Positions 8,969 through 17,463 of a DNA stretch of 64,000 bases are shown piece after piece (the stretch's first letter is position 1; each line of letters starts with the position of its first letter). The stretch spans positions 186,001 through 250,000 of the forward strand of contig CAWKNQ010000014.1 of NCBI GenBank assembly GCA_963850995.1. The letters run 5' to 3'. Both the position numbers and the translations under genes were made by a program. Source of the DNA: Gaiellasilicea sp963850995 (GTDB lineage Bacteria > Actinomycetota > Thermoleophilia > Gaiellales > Gaiellaceae). The notes under the pieces are model-generated. The model saw only the letters and a list, made by a program, of their open reading frames with translations. It ran no database searches and was not told the DNA's origin.

Positions 8969-10036
8969 ATGCGCCTGCTGCTGGTCGACGACGATTCGGG
9001 CTTCCGTGCGCTGCTGCGGACGACGTTCGAGGACGTGGCAGTCGAGGTCGACGAGGCAGGTAACGCGGCCGAGGCTGAGCGCCGGATCGCCGAGTCGCCG
9101 CCCGACGTGATGGTGCTCGACGTCGGCATGCCGGGGATGGACGGGCTCGCGTTCTGCCGCGAGCTGAAGTCGGACGCCCGCACGAGCGCGATCAGGGTCG
9201 TCCTCCTGACCGGAATGGAGGACGTCGAGGACGTGGCGGGCGCAGCCGGCGCGGACGCGCTCTTGCTGAAGCCGTTCCGGCCGCTCGAGCTGCTCGGCGT
9301 CGTCGAGCGGCTCGCGGGCGCCGGCGTCGGCGTGCCGATACGGGGCGCGAACGGGCGCCCGGACGAGGAGCAGCTCGTCCTCTACGCGCGCGACCTCCGG
9401 CACCTGGTCGAGCTCGAGCGCGCTCAGCGGGGCCTGCTCGAGAGCGCGTACCGCGAGACAGTCTCCGCGCTCGCGACCGCGCTCGGCACGAAGGACACCG
9501 GCACGCGACAGCACTCGCAGCGCGTCCAGCGCTACGCGCTCGAGCTCGCCGCCGCGATCGACCCGAAGCTCGCTGCCGATCCGGGGCTCGAGTACGGCTT
9601 CCTCCTCCACGACGTCGGCAAGATCGGGGTGCCCGACCAGATCCTGCTCAAGCCGAGCCCGCTCGACCCGACCGAGTGGCGCGTGATGCAGGCGCACACG
9701 CTCCTCGGCGCGCAGATGATCGGCGGCGTCGCCTTCCTCCAGGGCTCGGGCGTCGACGTCGTCCGCTCGCACCACGAGCGCTGGGACGGCGGCGGCTACC
9801 CCGATCGCCTCGGGGGAGAGGAGATCCCGATCGGCGCCAGGATCTTCGCCGTCGCCGACGCCCTCGACGCGATCACGAACCACCGGCCGTACCGCGCCGC
9901 GCAGAACTGGCGGGCCTCGCGCCGCGAGATCGTCACTCAGGCGGGGAAGCAGTTCGACCCGCAGGTGGTCGAGGCGTTCCGGGACCGCGAGCACGTGCTG
10001 CACGAGATCCGCCGGGAGTTCCTCGCCGCCGCCTGA
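8969..10036 (+). CDS. response regulator with HD-GYP domain (cyclic-di-GMP phosphodiesterase)
   Basis: A 355-aa two-domain protein. The REC receiver (about 1-120) has the acidic pocket LLVDDDSG, the phospho-Asp in VMVLDVGMPGMDG and the Lys in LLLKPF. A short linker leads to the HD-GYP domain (about 155-350) with HDVGKIG, SHHERWDGGGYPD and VADALDAITNHRPYR, all signatures present. It likely hydrolyses c-di-GMP to pGpG/GMP under control of an unlinked histidine kinase. The ATG at 8969 follows a clear ribosome site (GGGAGG), unlike the leaderless neighbours; the upstream frame has no protein signal. The 82-bp repeat follows the gene. Confidence 0.92.
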   Translation: MRLLLVDDDSGFRALLRTTFEDVAVEVDEAGNAAEAERRIAESPPDVMVLDVGMPGMDGLAFCRELKSDARTSAIRVVLLTGMEDVEDVAGAAGADALLLKPFRPLELLGVVERLAGAGVGVPIRGANGRPDEEQLVLYARDLRHLVELERAQRGLLESAYRETVSALATALGTKDTGTRQHSQRVQRYALELAAAIDPKLAADPGLEYGFLLHDVGKIGVPDQILLKPSPLDPTEWRVMQAHTLLGAQMIGGVAFLQGSGVDVVRSHHERWDGGGYPDRLGGEEIPIGARIFAVADALDAITNHRPYRAAQNWRASRREIVTQAGKQFDPQVVEAFRDREHVLHEIRREFLAAA

Positions 10037-10058
10037 AGCCTCGACGTTGAGAGTCGCG

Positions 10059-10140
10059 AGGTGTTGCGGCCGCGAAGCGGACGCCTTCAGGAGCTTTCGC
10101 GCGTCCCGGATCCGCGAGAGCGGATGCGGGACTTGCGCAA
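10059..10140 (+). repeat. 82-bp intergenic repeat, copy A
   Basis: Matches 15599-15683 over its full length, sharing TTGCGGCCGCGAAGCGGACG, TTCGCGCG and TGCGCAA. It contains a small hairpin (GGATCCGC at 10108-10115, loop GAGA, then GCGGATGC). It lies between the HD-GYP gene and the acyl-CoA dehydrogenase gene, probably a REP-type element or terminator. Confidence 0.7.
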
Positions 10141-10141
10141 T

Positions 10142-10147
10142 TAGACT
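10142..10147 (+). promoter_or_regulatory. -10 box of acyl-CoA dehydrogenase gene
   Basis: TAGACT, 8 nt before the ATG at 10156, no Shine-Dalgarno: a leaderless-type start immediately after the 82-bp repeat. Confidence 0.5.
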
Positions 10148-10155
10148 GGCCGGCG

Positions 10156-11316
10156 ATGGACTTCTCGCTCACGGAGGACCAGCGGGAGATCCAGGCGCTG
10201 GCGCGGGAGGTCGCGCAGGCCGAGATCGAGCCGAACGCGGCCGCCTGGGACCGGGAGCACCACTTCCCGGCCGAGCTCTACGAGAAGCTGGCCGAGCTCG
10301 GCCTGATGGGCGTCTGCGTTCCGGAGGAATACGGCGGCGTCGGCGCAGACTTCCTCTCGTACATCCTCGTGCTCGAAGAGCTCTCGCGCGCGGACGCAGG
10401 CGTGGGCGTGACCGTCGCCGTACACACGAGCGCCTGCACGCTCCCGATCCTCGCGTTCGGCAGCGACGAGCAGCGGAGCCGGTTCGTGCCGCCGCTCGCT
10501 CACGGTGAGAAGATCGGCGCGTTCGCGCTCACCGAGGCCGGCTCGGGCTCGGACGCCGGCGCGCTGAGGACGACGGCGGTCCCGGACGGAGACGGGTGGC
10601 GCATCTCCGGCTCGAAGCAGTTCATCTCGACCGGCGAGCAGGCGGGCACGTTCGTCTTCTTCGCCCGCACCGATCCCGAGACGGAGGGCGCGCGCGGCAT
10701 CTCCGCGTTCATCCTCGACCGCGAGCACGTCGAGGTGACGCGCGAGGAGGAGAAGCTCGGGCTCAACTCGTCCTCGACCGCGGAGCTGCGCGTCGAGACC
10801 CACGTCGAGGCCGATCGCCTGCTGCACGAGGAGCGCAAGGGGTTCACGGTCGCGATGGCGACGCTGGACGGCGGCCGGATCGGGATCGCCGCGCAGGCGC
10901 TCGGGATCGCGCAGGCCGCGTACGACGTCGCCCGCGAGTATGCGAAGGAGCGGCGTGCGTTCGGCAAGCGAATCGCCGAGCACCAGGCGATCCAGTGGAA
11001 GCTCGCGGACATGTCGACCGAGATCGACGCCGCCAGGCTGCTCGTTTATAAGGCCGCCTGGCTGAAGGAGCGGGGCGAGCCGCACACCGAGGCCGGCGCG
11101 AAGGCCAAGCTCTACGCCTCCGAGATGGCGCGCCGCCAGACCGGCGAGGCGATCCAGATCCTCGGCGGCTACGGCTACACGAAGGAGTTCCCGGTCGAGC
11201 GCTACTACCGCGACGCCAAGGTCACGGAGATCTACGAGGGAACGAGCGAGATCCAGCGGCTCGTGATCGCCCGCAGCATCCTGGAGCTGCAGCGCGAGCC
11301 CGCTCTCGAGCGATGA
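10156..11316 (+). CDS. acyl-CoA dehydrogenase
   Basis: FAD enzyme that oxidises acyl-CoA to enoyl-CoA and passes electrons to EtfAB. It is 386 aa with the full fold: N-terminal helices (MDFSLTEDQREIQALAREV), the middle domain AFALTEAGSGSDAG, and a C-terminal domain with the FAD/dimer motif ILGGYGYTKEFPVERYYRDA and the catalytic Glu in IYEGTSEIQR. Its stop overlaps the cobalamin adenosyltransferase start (ATGA), linking it to the B12/mutase module. Substrate chain length cannot be assigned, though short or branched chains are plausible. Confidence 0.93.
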   Translation: MDFSLTEDQREIQALAREVAQAEIEPNAAAWDREHHFPAELYEKLAELGLMGVCVPEEYGGVGADFLSYILVLEELSRADAGVGVTVAVHTSACTLPILAFGSDEQRSRFVPPLAHGEKIGAFALTEAGSGSDAGALRTTAVPDGDGWRISGSKQFISTGEQAGTFVFFARTDPETEGARGISAFILDREHVEVTREEEKLGLNSSSTAELRVETHVEADRLLHEERKGFTVAMATLDGGRIGIAAQALGIAQAAYDVAREYAKERRAFGKRIAEHQAIQWKLADMSTEIDAARLLVYKAAWLKERGEPHTEAGAKAKLYASEMARRQTGEAIQILGGYGYTKEFPVERYYRDAKVTEIYEGTSEIQRLVIARSILELQREPALER

Positions 11317-11900
11317 GAGCGCGCGACGAGCCGGTCCGGCTGACGAGGATCTACACCCGAGGCGGCGACGCCGGCGAGACCTCGCTCGGCGACGGTACGC
11401 GCGTCTCCAAGCTCGACTGCCGGATCGGGGCGTTCGGCACCGTCGACGAGCTCAACTCGGCGCTCGGCGTCGTGCTCGCCGGCGAGTGCCCCGAAGAGCT
11501 GCGCGAGCCGCTTGCCCGGATCCAGAACGAGCTCTTCGACGTCGGCGCAGATCTCTCCGTCCCATGGGGGGTCACCGACCGGCTCCGGGTTGAGCAAGGG
11601 ATGATCGACGGGCTCGAGCGCCTCTGCGACGAGCTCAACGCCGACTTGCCCGAGTTGCGCAGCTTCGTCCTGCCGGGCGGCACCGAGACGGCCGCCCGCC
11701 TGCACGTCGCCCGCACGATCTGCCGCCGCGCCGAGCGCGAGGTGCTGCTCGGCGCCCGCGAGGTGGAGCTGAACCCGCTCGTCCTCGTCTACCTGAACCG
11801 GCTCTCCGACCTGCTCTTCATCCTCGCCCGCACCGCGAACGCCCTGGCCGGCGCCGACGAGCCCCTGTGGAAGCCTGGGAGCTCGCACTCGCCTTCGTAG
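11313..11900 (+). CDS. ATP:cob(I)alamin adenosyltransferase (PduO type)
   Basis: Makes adenosylcobalamin, the coenzyme of the mutase encoded downstream. The 195-aa protein carries the N-terminal ATP motif TRIYTRGGDAGETSLGDG, the GTVDELNSALG motif, and the C-terminal ICRRAEREV and YLNRLSDLLFILAR segments typical of PduO/MMAB enzymes. The ATG overlaps the preceding dehydrogenase stop. The last 34 bases overlap the TauE permease gene. Confidence 0.93.
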   Translation: MRARDEPVRLTRIYTRGGDAGETSLGDGTRVSKLDCRIGAFGTVDELNSALGVVLAGECPEELREPLARIQNELFDVGADLSVPWGVTDRLRVEQGMIDGLERLCDELNADLPELRSFVLPGGTETAARLHVARTICRRAEREVLLGAREVELNPLVLVYLNRLSDLLFILARTANALAGADEPLWKPGSSHSPS

Positions 11901-12619
11901 GCTCGTTCGTCGCCGGGTACGTGGGCTCGATGCTCGGGCTCGTGCTCGGGACGCTCCGGCTGCCGCTGATCGTCGCCCTGACAGGGAGCCCGGTCGCGGC
12001 TGCGGGGACGAACATCGCCATCTCCGCGGCTTCGGCGGGCGCGGGCGCGGCCGGGCACCTACGCGCGGGGCGCGTCGACTGGCGCATCGTCGCGTGGATG
12101 GCTCCGCCGTCCATCGCCGGCGCGATCCTCGGCGCGATCGTCGCCGACGACGTCTCCGAGCGGCTGCTCTACGCGGCGATCGCCGCCGTGCTGCTCTGGA
12201 GTGGGATCGACCTGGCGCTGCGGCCGGTGCGGGCACGGAGCCGTGAGCGGCTACGTCTCTGGCCGGCCGCCTCCTCCGGGTTCGGGATCGGCGTGCTCGG
12301 CGGTGCCGTCGGCGTCATCCTCGGCACGCTGAGGATGCCGGCGCTCCTCCGCGGCGTCGGCATGGACGTCCGCCGCGCCGCCGGCACGAACCTCGTCGTC
12401 GGCTTCCTCCTCGGCGTCGCAGGCTTCGCGACGCATGCGGGCGAGGTTGGTGTCGACTGGGACTTGCTCGCCGCGGGTCTCGCCGGCGCGCTCCCCGGCG
12501 GCTGGCTCGGCGCGCAGGCGACCGGGAAGGTCGACGAGAACCGGCTCCGGCTGGCGCTCGGCGCGGTCCTCGTCGTCGTCGGCATCGCCTTCGCCGCGCA
12601 GGCGCTCCTAGATGTTTGA
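11867..12619 (+). CDS. TauE/SafE family sulfite/anion exporter-like permease
   Basis: A polytopic membrane protein of 250 aa with about eight hydrophobic segments arranged as two similar halves. Each half has the family's glycine-rich repeat and GTN motif (AAGTNIAISAAS and AAGTNLVVGFLL). Such proteins move sulfite, sulfoacetate or other small anions; the substrate here is unknown. The GTG start at 11867 lies inside the end of the adenosyltransferase gene. The last three codons and the TGA stop lie inside the MITE that begins at 12608, so the original C-terminus was probably replaced by the insertion. Confidence 0.82.
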   Translation: MEAWELALAFVGSFVAGYVGSMLGLVLGTLRLPLIVALTGSPVAAAGTNIAISAASAGAGAAGHLRAGRVDWRIVAWMAPPSIAGAILGAIVADDVSERLLYAAIAAVLLWSGIDLALRPVRARSRERLRLWPAASSGFGIGVLGGAVGVILGTLRMPALLRGVGMDVRRAAGTNLVVGFLLGVAGFATHAGEVGVDWDLLAAGLAGALPGGWLGAQATGKVDENRLRLALGAVLVVVGIAFAAQALLDV

Positions 12620-12776
12620 CCGGTAATCAGCGTGCTTGCGGGGGCGATTCAGACCAAGCCGCGGGCCGCGCTCGGTCGCAGCCAAGGCTGGGTGCCTTGG
12701 CAAGGCCGAGGGTGGCCTGCGGCGCCGCGTCTGGGTCGTCATCCGCGAGTGCGGTGATTGCCGGTCAATCATCTAG
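12608..12776 (+). mobile_element. 169-bp palindromic MITE, copy 1
   Basis: The 169 bp are bounded by CTAG at both ends, with 21-bp terminal inverted repeats (CTAGATG.TTGACCGG.AATC, two differences between the ends). The arms stay complementary, about 70 percent, nearly to the centre. An inner stem GCCAAGG/CCTTGGC is present. A copy of identical length lies at 32131-32299 with few differences. There is no coding capacity, so it would depend on a transposase elsewhere. Each terminal repeat carries a TGA reading outward from the flanking gene. Confidence 0.85.
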
Positions 12777-12785
12777 CGCCTCGCC

Positions 12786-12791
12786 TATCAT
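12786..12791 (+). promoter_or_regulatory. -10 box of mutase large subunit gene
   Basis: TATCAT, 6 nt before the ATG at 12798 and 9 nt after the MITE end; the -35 region would lie inside the MITE. Confidence 0.45.
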
Positions 12792-12797
12792 CGGCGC

Positions 12798-14465
12798 ATG
12801 GCGACGACCGAGGACCGCGGCTCCCTGAGCGCGACACAGGCATGGCGGGAGGAGCTCTACGCGCGCGAGCCGGAGCGCCAGGGAGAGCTCTTCACGACCA
12901 TCTCCGGGCTCGAGCAGGAGCCGCTGGCGACGCCGGACACGGTCGAGACCGACTACGACCGCGACCTCGGCTACCCCGGCGTCTTCCCCTTCACGCGCGG
13001 CGTCTACCCGTCGATGTACCGCGGCAAGCTCTGGACGATGCGCCAGTTCGCGGGCTTCGGCACGGCCGAGGAGACGAACGAGCGCTTCCACTACCTGCTC
13101 GACCACGGCCAGACCGGGCTCTCGACCGCCTTCGACATGCCGACGCTGATGGGCTACGACTCCGATCACGCCCGCTCGCTCGGCGAGGTCGGCCGCGAGG
13201 GGGTCGCGATCGACTCGCTCGAGGACATGGAGACGCTCTTCCGCGGCATCCCGCTCGGCGACGTCTCGACGTCGATGACGATCAACTCGCCGGCGGCGAT
13301 CCTGCTCGCGTTCTACATCGCCGTCGGGGAGGAGCAGGGCGTGCCGGCGGCGGAGCTGCGCGGGACGATCCAGACGGACATCCTCAAGGAGTACATCGCG
13401 CAGAAGGAGTACATCTTCCCGCCGGAGCCGTCGATGCGGCTCGTGACGGACATGGTCGAGTACTGCGCGCGGGAGCTGCCGAAGTGGCATCCGATCTCGA
13501 TCTCCGGCTACCACATCCGCGAGGCGGGCTCGACCGCGGCGCAGGAGCTCGCGTTCACGCTCGCCGACGGCTTCACCTACGTCGAGTGGGCGGTCGCGCG
13601 CGGGCTCGACGTCGACGACTTCGCGCCGCGCCTCAGCTTCTTCTTCAACGCGCACCTGGACTTCTTCGAGGAGATCGCCAAGTACCGCGCCGCGCGGCGG
13701 ATCTGGGCGCGCGAGCTGCGCGACCGCTTCGGCGCGCGCAATCCCCGCTCGTGGCTGATGCGCTTCCACTCACAGACCGCAGGCGTCTCGCTGACGGCGC
13801 AGCAGCCGGAGGTGAACATCGTCCGCACGGCGATCGAGGCGCTCGCCGCCGTGCTCGGTGGGACCCAGAGCCTGCACACGAACTCGTTCGACGAGGCGCT
13901 GGCCCTCCCGACCGAGGACGCCGTCCGGATCGCGCTGCGGACGCAGCAGGTGATCGCCCACGAGACGGGGGTGGTGAACGCGATCGATCCGCTCGGCGGC
14001 TCCTACCACGTCGAGGAGCTGACGAACCGGATCGAGGCGCAGGCGTACGAGTACTTCGAGCGGATCGAGAAGCTGGGCGGGATGGTCGAGGCGATCAAAC
14101 AGAATTTCCCGCAACGAGAGATAGCAGACGCGGCTTTTCGCTATCAGGAGGAGGTGGAGCGGGGCGAGCGGGTGATCGTCGGCCTCAACCGGTATCAGCT
14201 GGAGAACGAGGCGCCGCCGGAGATCCTCAAGATCGACGCGGCGCTCGAGACGAAGCAGATCGAGCGCGTGCAGGCGCTGAAGGGACGCCGCGACTCGGCG
14301 GTGGTGCAGGCGCGGCTCGGCGCGCTGAAGGAGGCGTCCGCGCGCGACGACGTCAACCTGATGCCCTTGATCCTCGACGCCGCCCGCGACTACGTCACGA
14401 TGGGCGAGATGTGCGACGCGTGGCGCGAGGTCTGGGGCACCTGGCGCGAAACCCCAGTGTTCTAG
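12798..14465 (+). CDS. B12-dependent acyl-CoA mutase large subunit (methylmalonyl/isobutyryl-CoA mutase family)
   Basis: A 555-aa substrate-binding TIM-barrel subunit whose B12 domain is a separate protein (15196-15591). Family blocks include YPGVFPFTRGVYPSMYRGKLW, STSMTINSPAAILLA, SISGYHIREAGSTAAQE and ALPTEDAVRIALRTQQ. At the two positions that separate the subfamilies it has Phe in MRQFAGFGTAEETN (methylmalonyl-CoA mutase has Tyr) and Gln in ILKEYIAQKEYIFPP (methylmalonyl-CoA mutase has Arg). Both match isobutyryl-CoA mutase, so an ICM-like substrate is likelier than methylmalonyl-CoA. The adenosyltransferase upstream and meaB at 52511 are its expected helpers. Confidence 0.88.
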   Translation: MATTEDRGSLSATQAWREELYAREPERQGELFTTISGLEQEPLATPDTVETDYDRDLGYPGVFPFTRGVYPSMYRGKLWTMRQFAGFGTAEETNERFHYLLDHGQTGLSTAFDMPTLMGYDSDHARSLGEVGREGVAIDSLEDMETLFRGIPLGDVSTSMTINSPAAILLAFYIAVGEEQGVPAAELRGTIQTDILKEYIAQKEYIFPPEPSMRLVTDMVEYCARELPKWHPISISGYHIREAGSTAAQELAFTLADGFTYVEWAVARGLDVDDFAPRLSFFFNAHLDFFEEIAKYRAARRIWARELRDRFGARNPRSWLMRFHSQTAGVSLTAQQPEVNIVRTAIEALAAVLGGTQSLHTNSFDEALALPTEDAVRIALRTQQVIAHETGVVNAIDPLGGSYHVEELTNRIEAQAYEYFERIEKLGGMVEAIKQNFPQREIADAAFRYQEEVERGERVIVGLNRYQLENEAPPEILKIDAALETKQIERVQALKGRRDSAVVQARLGALKEASARDDVNLMPLILDAARDYVTMGEMCDAWREVWGTWRETPVF

Positions 14466-15175
14466 AACTCGAGCTCGAGCCCGTCGTAGGCGAGCTCGAC
14501 GCCTTCGTGGGCCGGGCGCTCGTCGGGACGGTGGGTGAGCAGGATCCGCTTCACGTTGCCGTTGGCGGCCGCGGCCTCGGCCTCTTCCGGCGTCAGATGT
14601 CCGCGCCGCGGCCCGTCGAGCACCGCGCTCTCGAGCGTTGCCTCGCAGAGGAGAAGATCGGCTCCGTGGGCGAGCTCGCTCAGCTCCGGGCACGGCCCGC
14701 TGTCACCGGAGTAGGCGAGCACCCGGTCGCCCTCGACCCGGAAACCGTGCGTCTTCATGTCGTAGTGCAGCAGCGGAAAGGCCGTCACCTGAAGGCCCGC
14801 AGCGGTGAACGGGATGCGCGACTCGTACTCGGCGACGTCGAAGGCACGCTCGAACATGTCCTCGCTGCCGAGCCGGGCCAGGATCGGCCTCAGCTCCTCG
14901 CGGCTCCCGGGCGGGAGCCAGAGGGAGACGCGCGGCCAGGCCGCACCCGGGCCGTAGAGGCTGCCCCAGACCCAGGGGATGAGATCGCCCCAGTGGTCGA
15001 GGTGGAGGTGCGTGATCGCGATCGCGTCGATGCTCGGCCAGGGCTCCCGCTGGCGCAGCTTCGCGAGCACGCCCGGCCCGCAGTCGAGCAGGAGCTTGTC
15101 GTCGACGAGGTAGCCCGAGCAGGCCCCGCCGGGGTTGGGCCAGGCGGGCGAGGAGCCGATGACCGTGAGGTGCAC
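14462..15175 (-). CDS. MBL-fold metallo-hydrolase (RNase Z-like group)
   Basis: A 237-aa cytoplasmic beta-lactamase-fold hydrolase with metal motif THLHLDHWGD, a GYLVDDKLLLDCGPG start, YSGDSGPCPEL carrying the bridging Asp, and a terminal His in LLTHRPDE. It resembles small ElaC/phosphodiesterase-like hydrolases; the substrate is unknown. Its stop codon overlaps that of the mutase large subunit on the other strand (CTAG region 14462-14465), so the two genes are tightly convergent. It is divergent from the mutase small subunit. Confidence 0.85.
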   Translation of the reverse strand: MHLTVIGSSPAWPNPGGACSGYLVDDKLLLDCGPGVLAKLRQREPWPSIDAIAITHLHLDHWGDLIPWVWGSLYGPGAAWPRVSLWLPPGSREELRPILARLGSEDMFERAFDVAEYESRIPFTAAGLQVTAFPLLHYDMKTHGFRVEGDRVLAYSGDSGPCPELSELAHGADLLLCEATLESAVLDGPRRGHLTPEEAEAAAANGNVKRILLTHRPDERPAHEGVELAYDGLELEF

Positions 15176-15180
15176 CGCCG

Positions 15181-15186
15181 TATACT
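15181..15186 (+). promoter_or_regulatory. -10 box of mutase small subunit gene
   Basis: TATACT, 9 nt before the ATG at 15196; the best -10 match in the window and no Shine-Dalgarno. The small subunit therefore has its own promoter. Confidence 0.55.
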
Positions 15187-15195
15187 GCCGACGCG

Positions 15196-15591
15196 ATGGC
15201 CCGGAAGATCAGAGTGGTGATCGCGAAGCCCGGTCTGGACGGTCACGACCGCGGCGCGAAGATCATCGCGCGGGCTCTCCGCGACGCCGGCATGGAGGTG
15301 ATCTACACCGGCCTCCACCAGACGCCGGAGCAGATCGTCGAGACCGCGATCCAGGAGGACGCAGACGCCGTCGGCATCTCGATCCTCTCGGGCGCGCACA
15401 TGACGCTCGTGCCGCGGATCCTCGACGGGCTGAAGGAGAACGGCGTCGACGACGTGCTCGTCGTCGTCGGCGGCACGATCCCCGGAGACGACGCGGAGGA
15501 GCTGCGCGGCAAGGGCGTCGCAGCAGTGTTCACGCCCGGTGCGCCGACGAGCGAGATCGTCGACTTCCTGCGCGAGAAGATTCCGGCTTGA
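15196..15591 (+). CDS. B12-binding small subunit of acyl-CoA mutase
   Basis: A 131-aa stand-alone cobalamin-binding domain with the DxHxxG signature that donates the lower-axial His (GLDGHDRGAK), followed by SILSGAHMTL and VVVGGTIPGDD, the Rossmann-like B12 fold. It pairs with the large subunit at 12798; splitting into two polypeptides is seen in ICM and archaeal-type mutases. An MBL hydrolase gene on the opposite strand separates the two subunit genes. Confidence 0.93.
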   Translation: MARKIRVVIAKPGLDGHDRGAKIIARALRDAGMEVIYTGLHQTPEQIVETAIQEDADAVGISILSGAHMTLVPRILDGLKENGVDDVLVVVGGTIPGDDAEELRGKGVAAVFTPGAPTSEIVDFLREKIPA

Positions 15592-15598
15592 GGTAGAG

Positions 15599-15683
15599 AG
15601 GCTCTTGCGGCCGCGAAGCGGACGCCTTTAGGGGTGTTCGCGCGACGCCGGATCCGCTTCCGCGGATCCCGCGTCCTGCGCAA
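15599..15683 (+). repeat. 85-bp intergenic repeat, copy B
   Basis: Counterpart of 10059-10140. Here the inner hairpin is perfect (GGATCCGC 15650-15657, loop of four, GCGGATCC 15662-15669), while the loop and outer arm differ from copy A, as expected for a conserved structure. It sits between the convergent mutase small subunit and M23 peptidase genes, so it may act as a bidirectional terminator. Confidence 0.7.
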
Positions 15684-15685
15684 AG

Positions 15686-16586
15686 TCAGTTCGAGGGTTT
15701 CACGACGACGCGGGCGGCGGCGAGCACGCGGCTCGCGCCGGACTGCGCGGCGAAGGTCACCTTCGCCGGCTCTGTCCACACGGTCACCGCGAGGCCCTTC
15801 GTCAGCAGCTCGAGCGCCGGGAACGGAGCGAGCCCCGTCGGATCGCCGACCACCTCGAGCAGCGCGGTCTCGGGCACGGCGACCGCGATCTTCTGGCCCT
15901 CGTGCTTGATCCTCCGGCCGCCCGGCCAGGAGCGCACCTGGTCGAGCGTCAACGCCAGGTCCTGGCCGCCCGCGCTGACGACCTTGCCGGTGAGCGCGAG
16001 CGTGAACGTCGTCCCCTGGTCGGCGGCGAAGAGGAGCCGGCGCGCCTTGCGCAGGTACGGGTAGGGGCTGACCGCTGCGCCGTCGTCGGGGTGGACCTCG
16101 AAATGCAAGTGCGGGTGGATCCCGTCGGCGTCGCCGGAGTCGCCGACGAACCCGATCGGCTGGCCGGCTGCGACCTTCGCCCCGTTCTTCAGGCCGTTCG
16201 CGTACGCGATCCCCGCGACGCACGAGCCCTGGTTGTCGTTGTCCTTCGTCAGGTCGTTGTTCAGGTGGACGTAGCGATACGACGTTCCGCTCTCGCCCTC
16301 GAGGTAGAGCATGCAGCCCGCGCGCGAGGACGTCGTCCAGAACTTGACTCGGCCGGCCTCGGCGGCGAGCGCGACGGCCCGCCACGGCGCCATGATGTCG
16401 TTCGCCTCGTGACTGCCCTGGCCGCGTGGGTCGCCGAAGTCGTCCTCGTAGCTGGCTTCGCCGAGCACGGGGAAGACGAGCCGCGGCACCTCCGCGGACG
16501 CCCGCGACGCGCCCAGCGCCTGCCGCGAGGGCGAGGGCGAGAACGAAGAGGAGGATTCCTCGGGCTGTCGTCCGGGTCGCAGTCAT
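15686..16586 (-). CDS. secreted M23 family metallopeptidase (LytM-type), one apparent frameshift near 16520
   Basis: A peptidoglycan-hydrolase-type protein. The Zn site is readable: HEANDIMAPWRA (His and Asp), and HPHLHFEVHP near residue 160. The signal peptide is in a different frame: from ATG 16586, MTATRTTARGILLFVLALAL. Dropping one base near 16520 joins it to AALGASRASAEVPRLVFPVLG, a convincing signal-peptide end, giving about 299 aa. With the frame as given, the ORF would start at 16489 without a signal. The C-terminal half (after about 170) is a beta-rich region of unknown role. Probably acts on cell wall outside the membrane. Confidence 0.8.
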
Positions 16587-16670
16587 CGGGGGCCGGGTCG
16601 CGCGCGAAGCGCCGGAGCGTAGCAGGTTCGGCCGCGCGCGATCACCATCGGCACATTCGCGGCGCATCGT

Positions 16671-16676
16671 TAGAGT
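16671..16676 (+). promoter_or_regulatory. -10 box of the etf operon
   Basis: TAGAGT, 7 nt before the GTG at 16684; no Shine-Dalgarno. Confidence 0.5.
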
Positions 16677-16683
16677 CCCGCCC

Positions 16684-17463
16684 GTGAAGATCGCCGTCTG
16701 CGTGAAAGAGGTGCCCGATGCGACCGCCCACAAGCGGATCGACCCGGGCACGAAACGGCTCGACCGGTCCGGTGAAGGCGCGCTGAACGCCTTCGACGCG
16801 AACGCGGTCGAGGAGGCCCTTCGGCTGAAGGACGCGACCGGCGAAGGCGAGGTGGTCGTGGTCTCGATGGGCCCGGAGCGCGCGCTCAACTCGCTGCGCA
16901 AGGCGCTCGCGATGGGCGCCGACCGGGCCGTCCTCGTCGCCGACGAGAGCGCCGCGGGCGCCGATCTCGTCGCCACCAGCCTGACGCTCGCGAAGGCGCT
17001 CGAGCGGGAGCAGCCGGATCTCGTCCTCTTCGGCCAGCAGTCCTCGGACTCGGACGGCGCCGTGCTCTGGGCGGCCGTCGCGGAGCGGCTGCGCCGTCCG
17101 GTCATCTCGCAGGTCGCCGAGCTGACGCTCGACGGAGGCTCGCTCACGGGCAAGCGGCAGACCGAGTTCGGCTACGACGTGATCCGCGCCCCGTTGCCGG
17201 CAGTCGTCGCCGTCGCCGACTCGATCAACGAGCCGCGCTACCCGTCGCTGAAGGGGATCATGGGCGCGAAGTCGAAGCCGCAGGAGACGGTCTCGCTCGC
17301 CGATCTCGGCCTCGACGAAGGAAGCGCGGGCGAGCAGGGCTCGCGCACCCAGGTGCTCGCCCTCTCCGAGCCGCCGCCGCGCGGCGACACGCGCAAGATC
17401 GAGGACGACGGCAGCGCGGCCGAGCAGATCGTCGCCTTCCTGGCGGAGAAGCGGCTGCTGTGA
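16684..17463 (+). CDS. etfB: electron transfer flavoprotein beta subunit
   Basis: A 259-aa subunit of the EtfAB heterodimer that accepts electrons from acyl-CoA dehydrogenases. It starts VKIAVCVKEVPDATAHKRID, has the AMP-binding region and the signature GRRQTEFGYDVIR-like segment (GKRQTEFGYDV), and ends with a flexible tail. The GTG at 16684 matches the family N-terminus. It overlaps etfA (GTGA) and is followed by the ETF dehydrogenase, giving the full electron path in one operon. Confidence 0.94.
   Translation: MKIAVCVKEVPDATAHKRIDPGTKRLDRSGEGALNAFDANAVEEALRLKDATGEGEVVVVSMGPERALNSLRKALAMGADRAVLVADESAAGADLVATSLTLAKALEREQPDLVLFGQQSSDSDGAVLWAAVAERLRRPVISQVAELTLDGGSLTGKRQTEFGYDVIRAPLPAVVAVADSINEPRYPSLKGIMGAKSKPQETVSLADLGLDEGSAGEQGSRTQVLALSEPPPRGDTRKIEDDGSAAEQIVAFLAEKRLL

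Noticed and set aside
12608..12776. Integron attC site or tRNA-like gene
   Set aside because: No cloverleaf and no attC core sites; symmetric terminal repeats and two equal-length copies favour a MITE.
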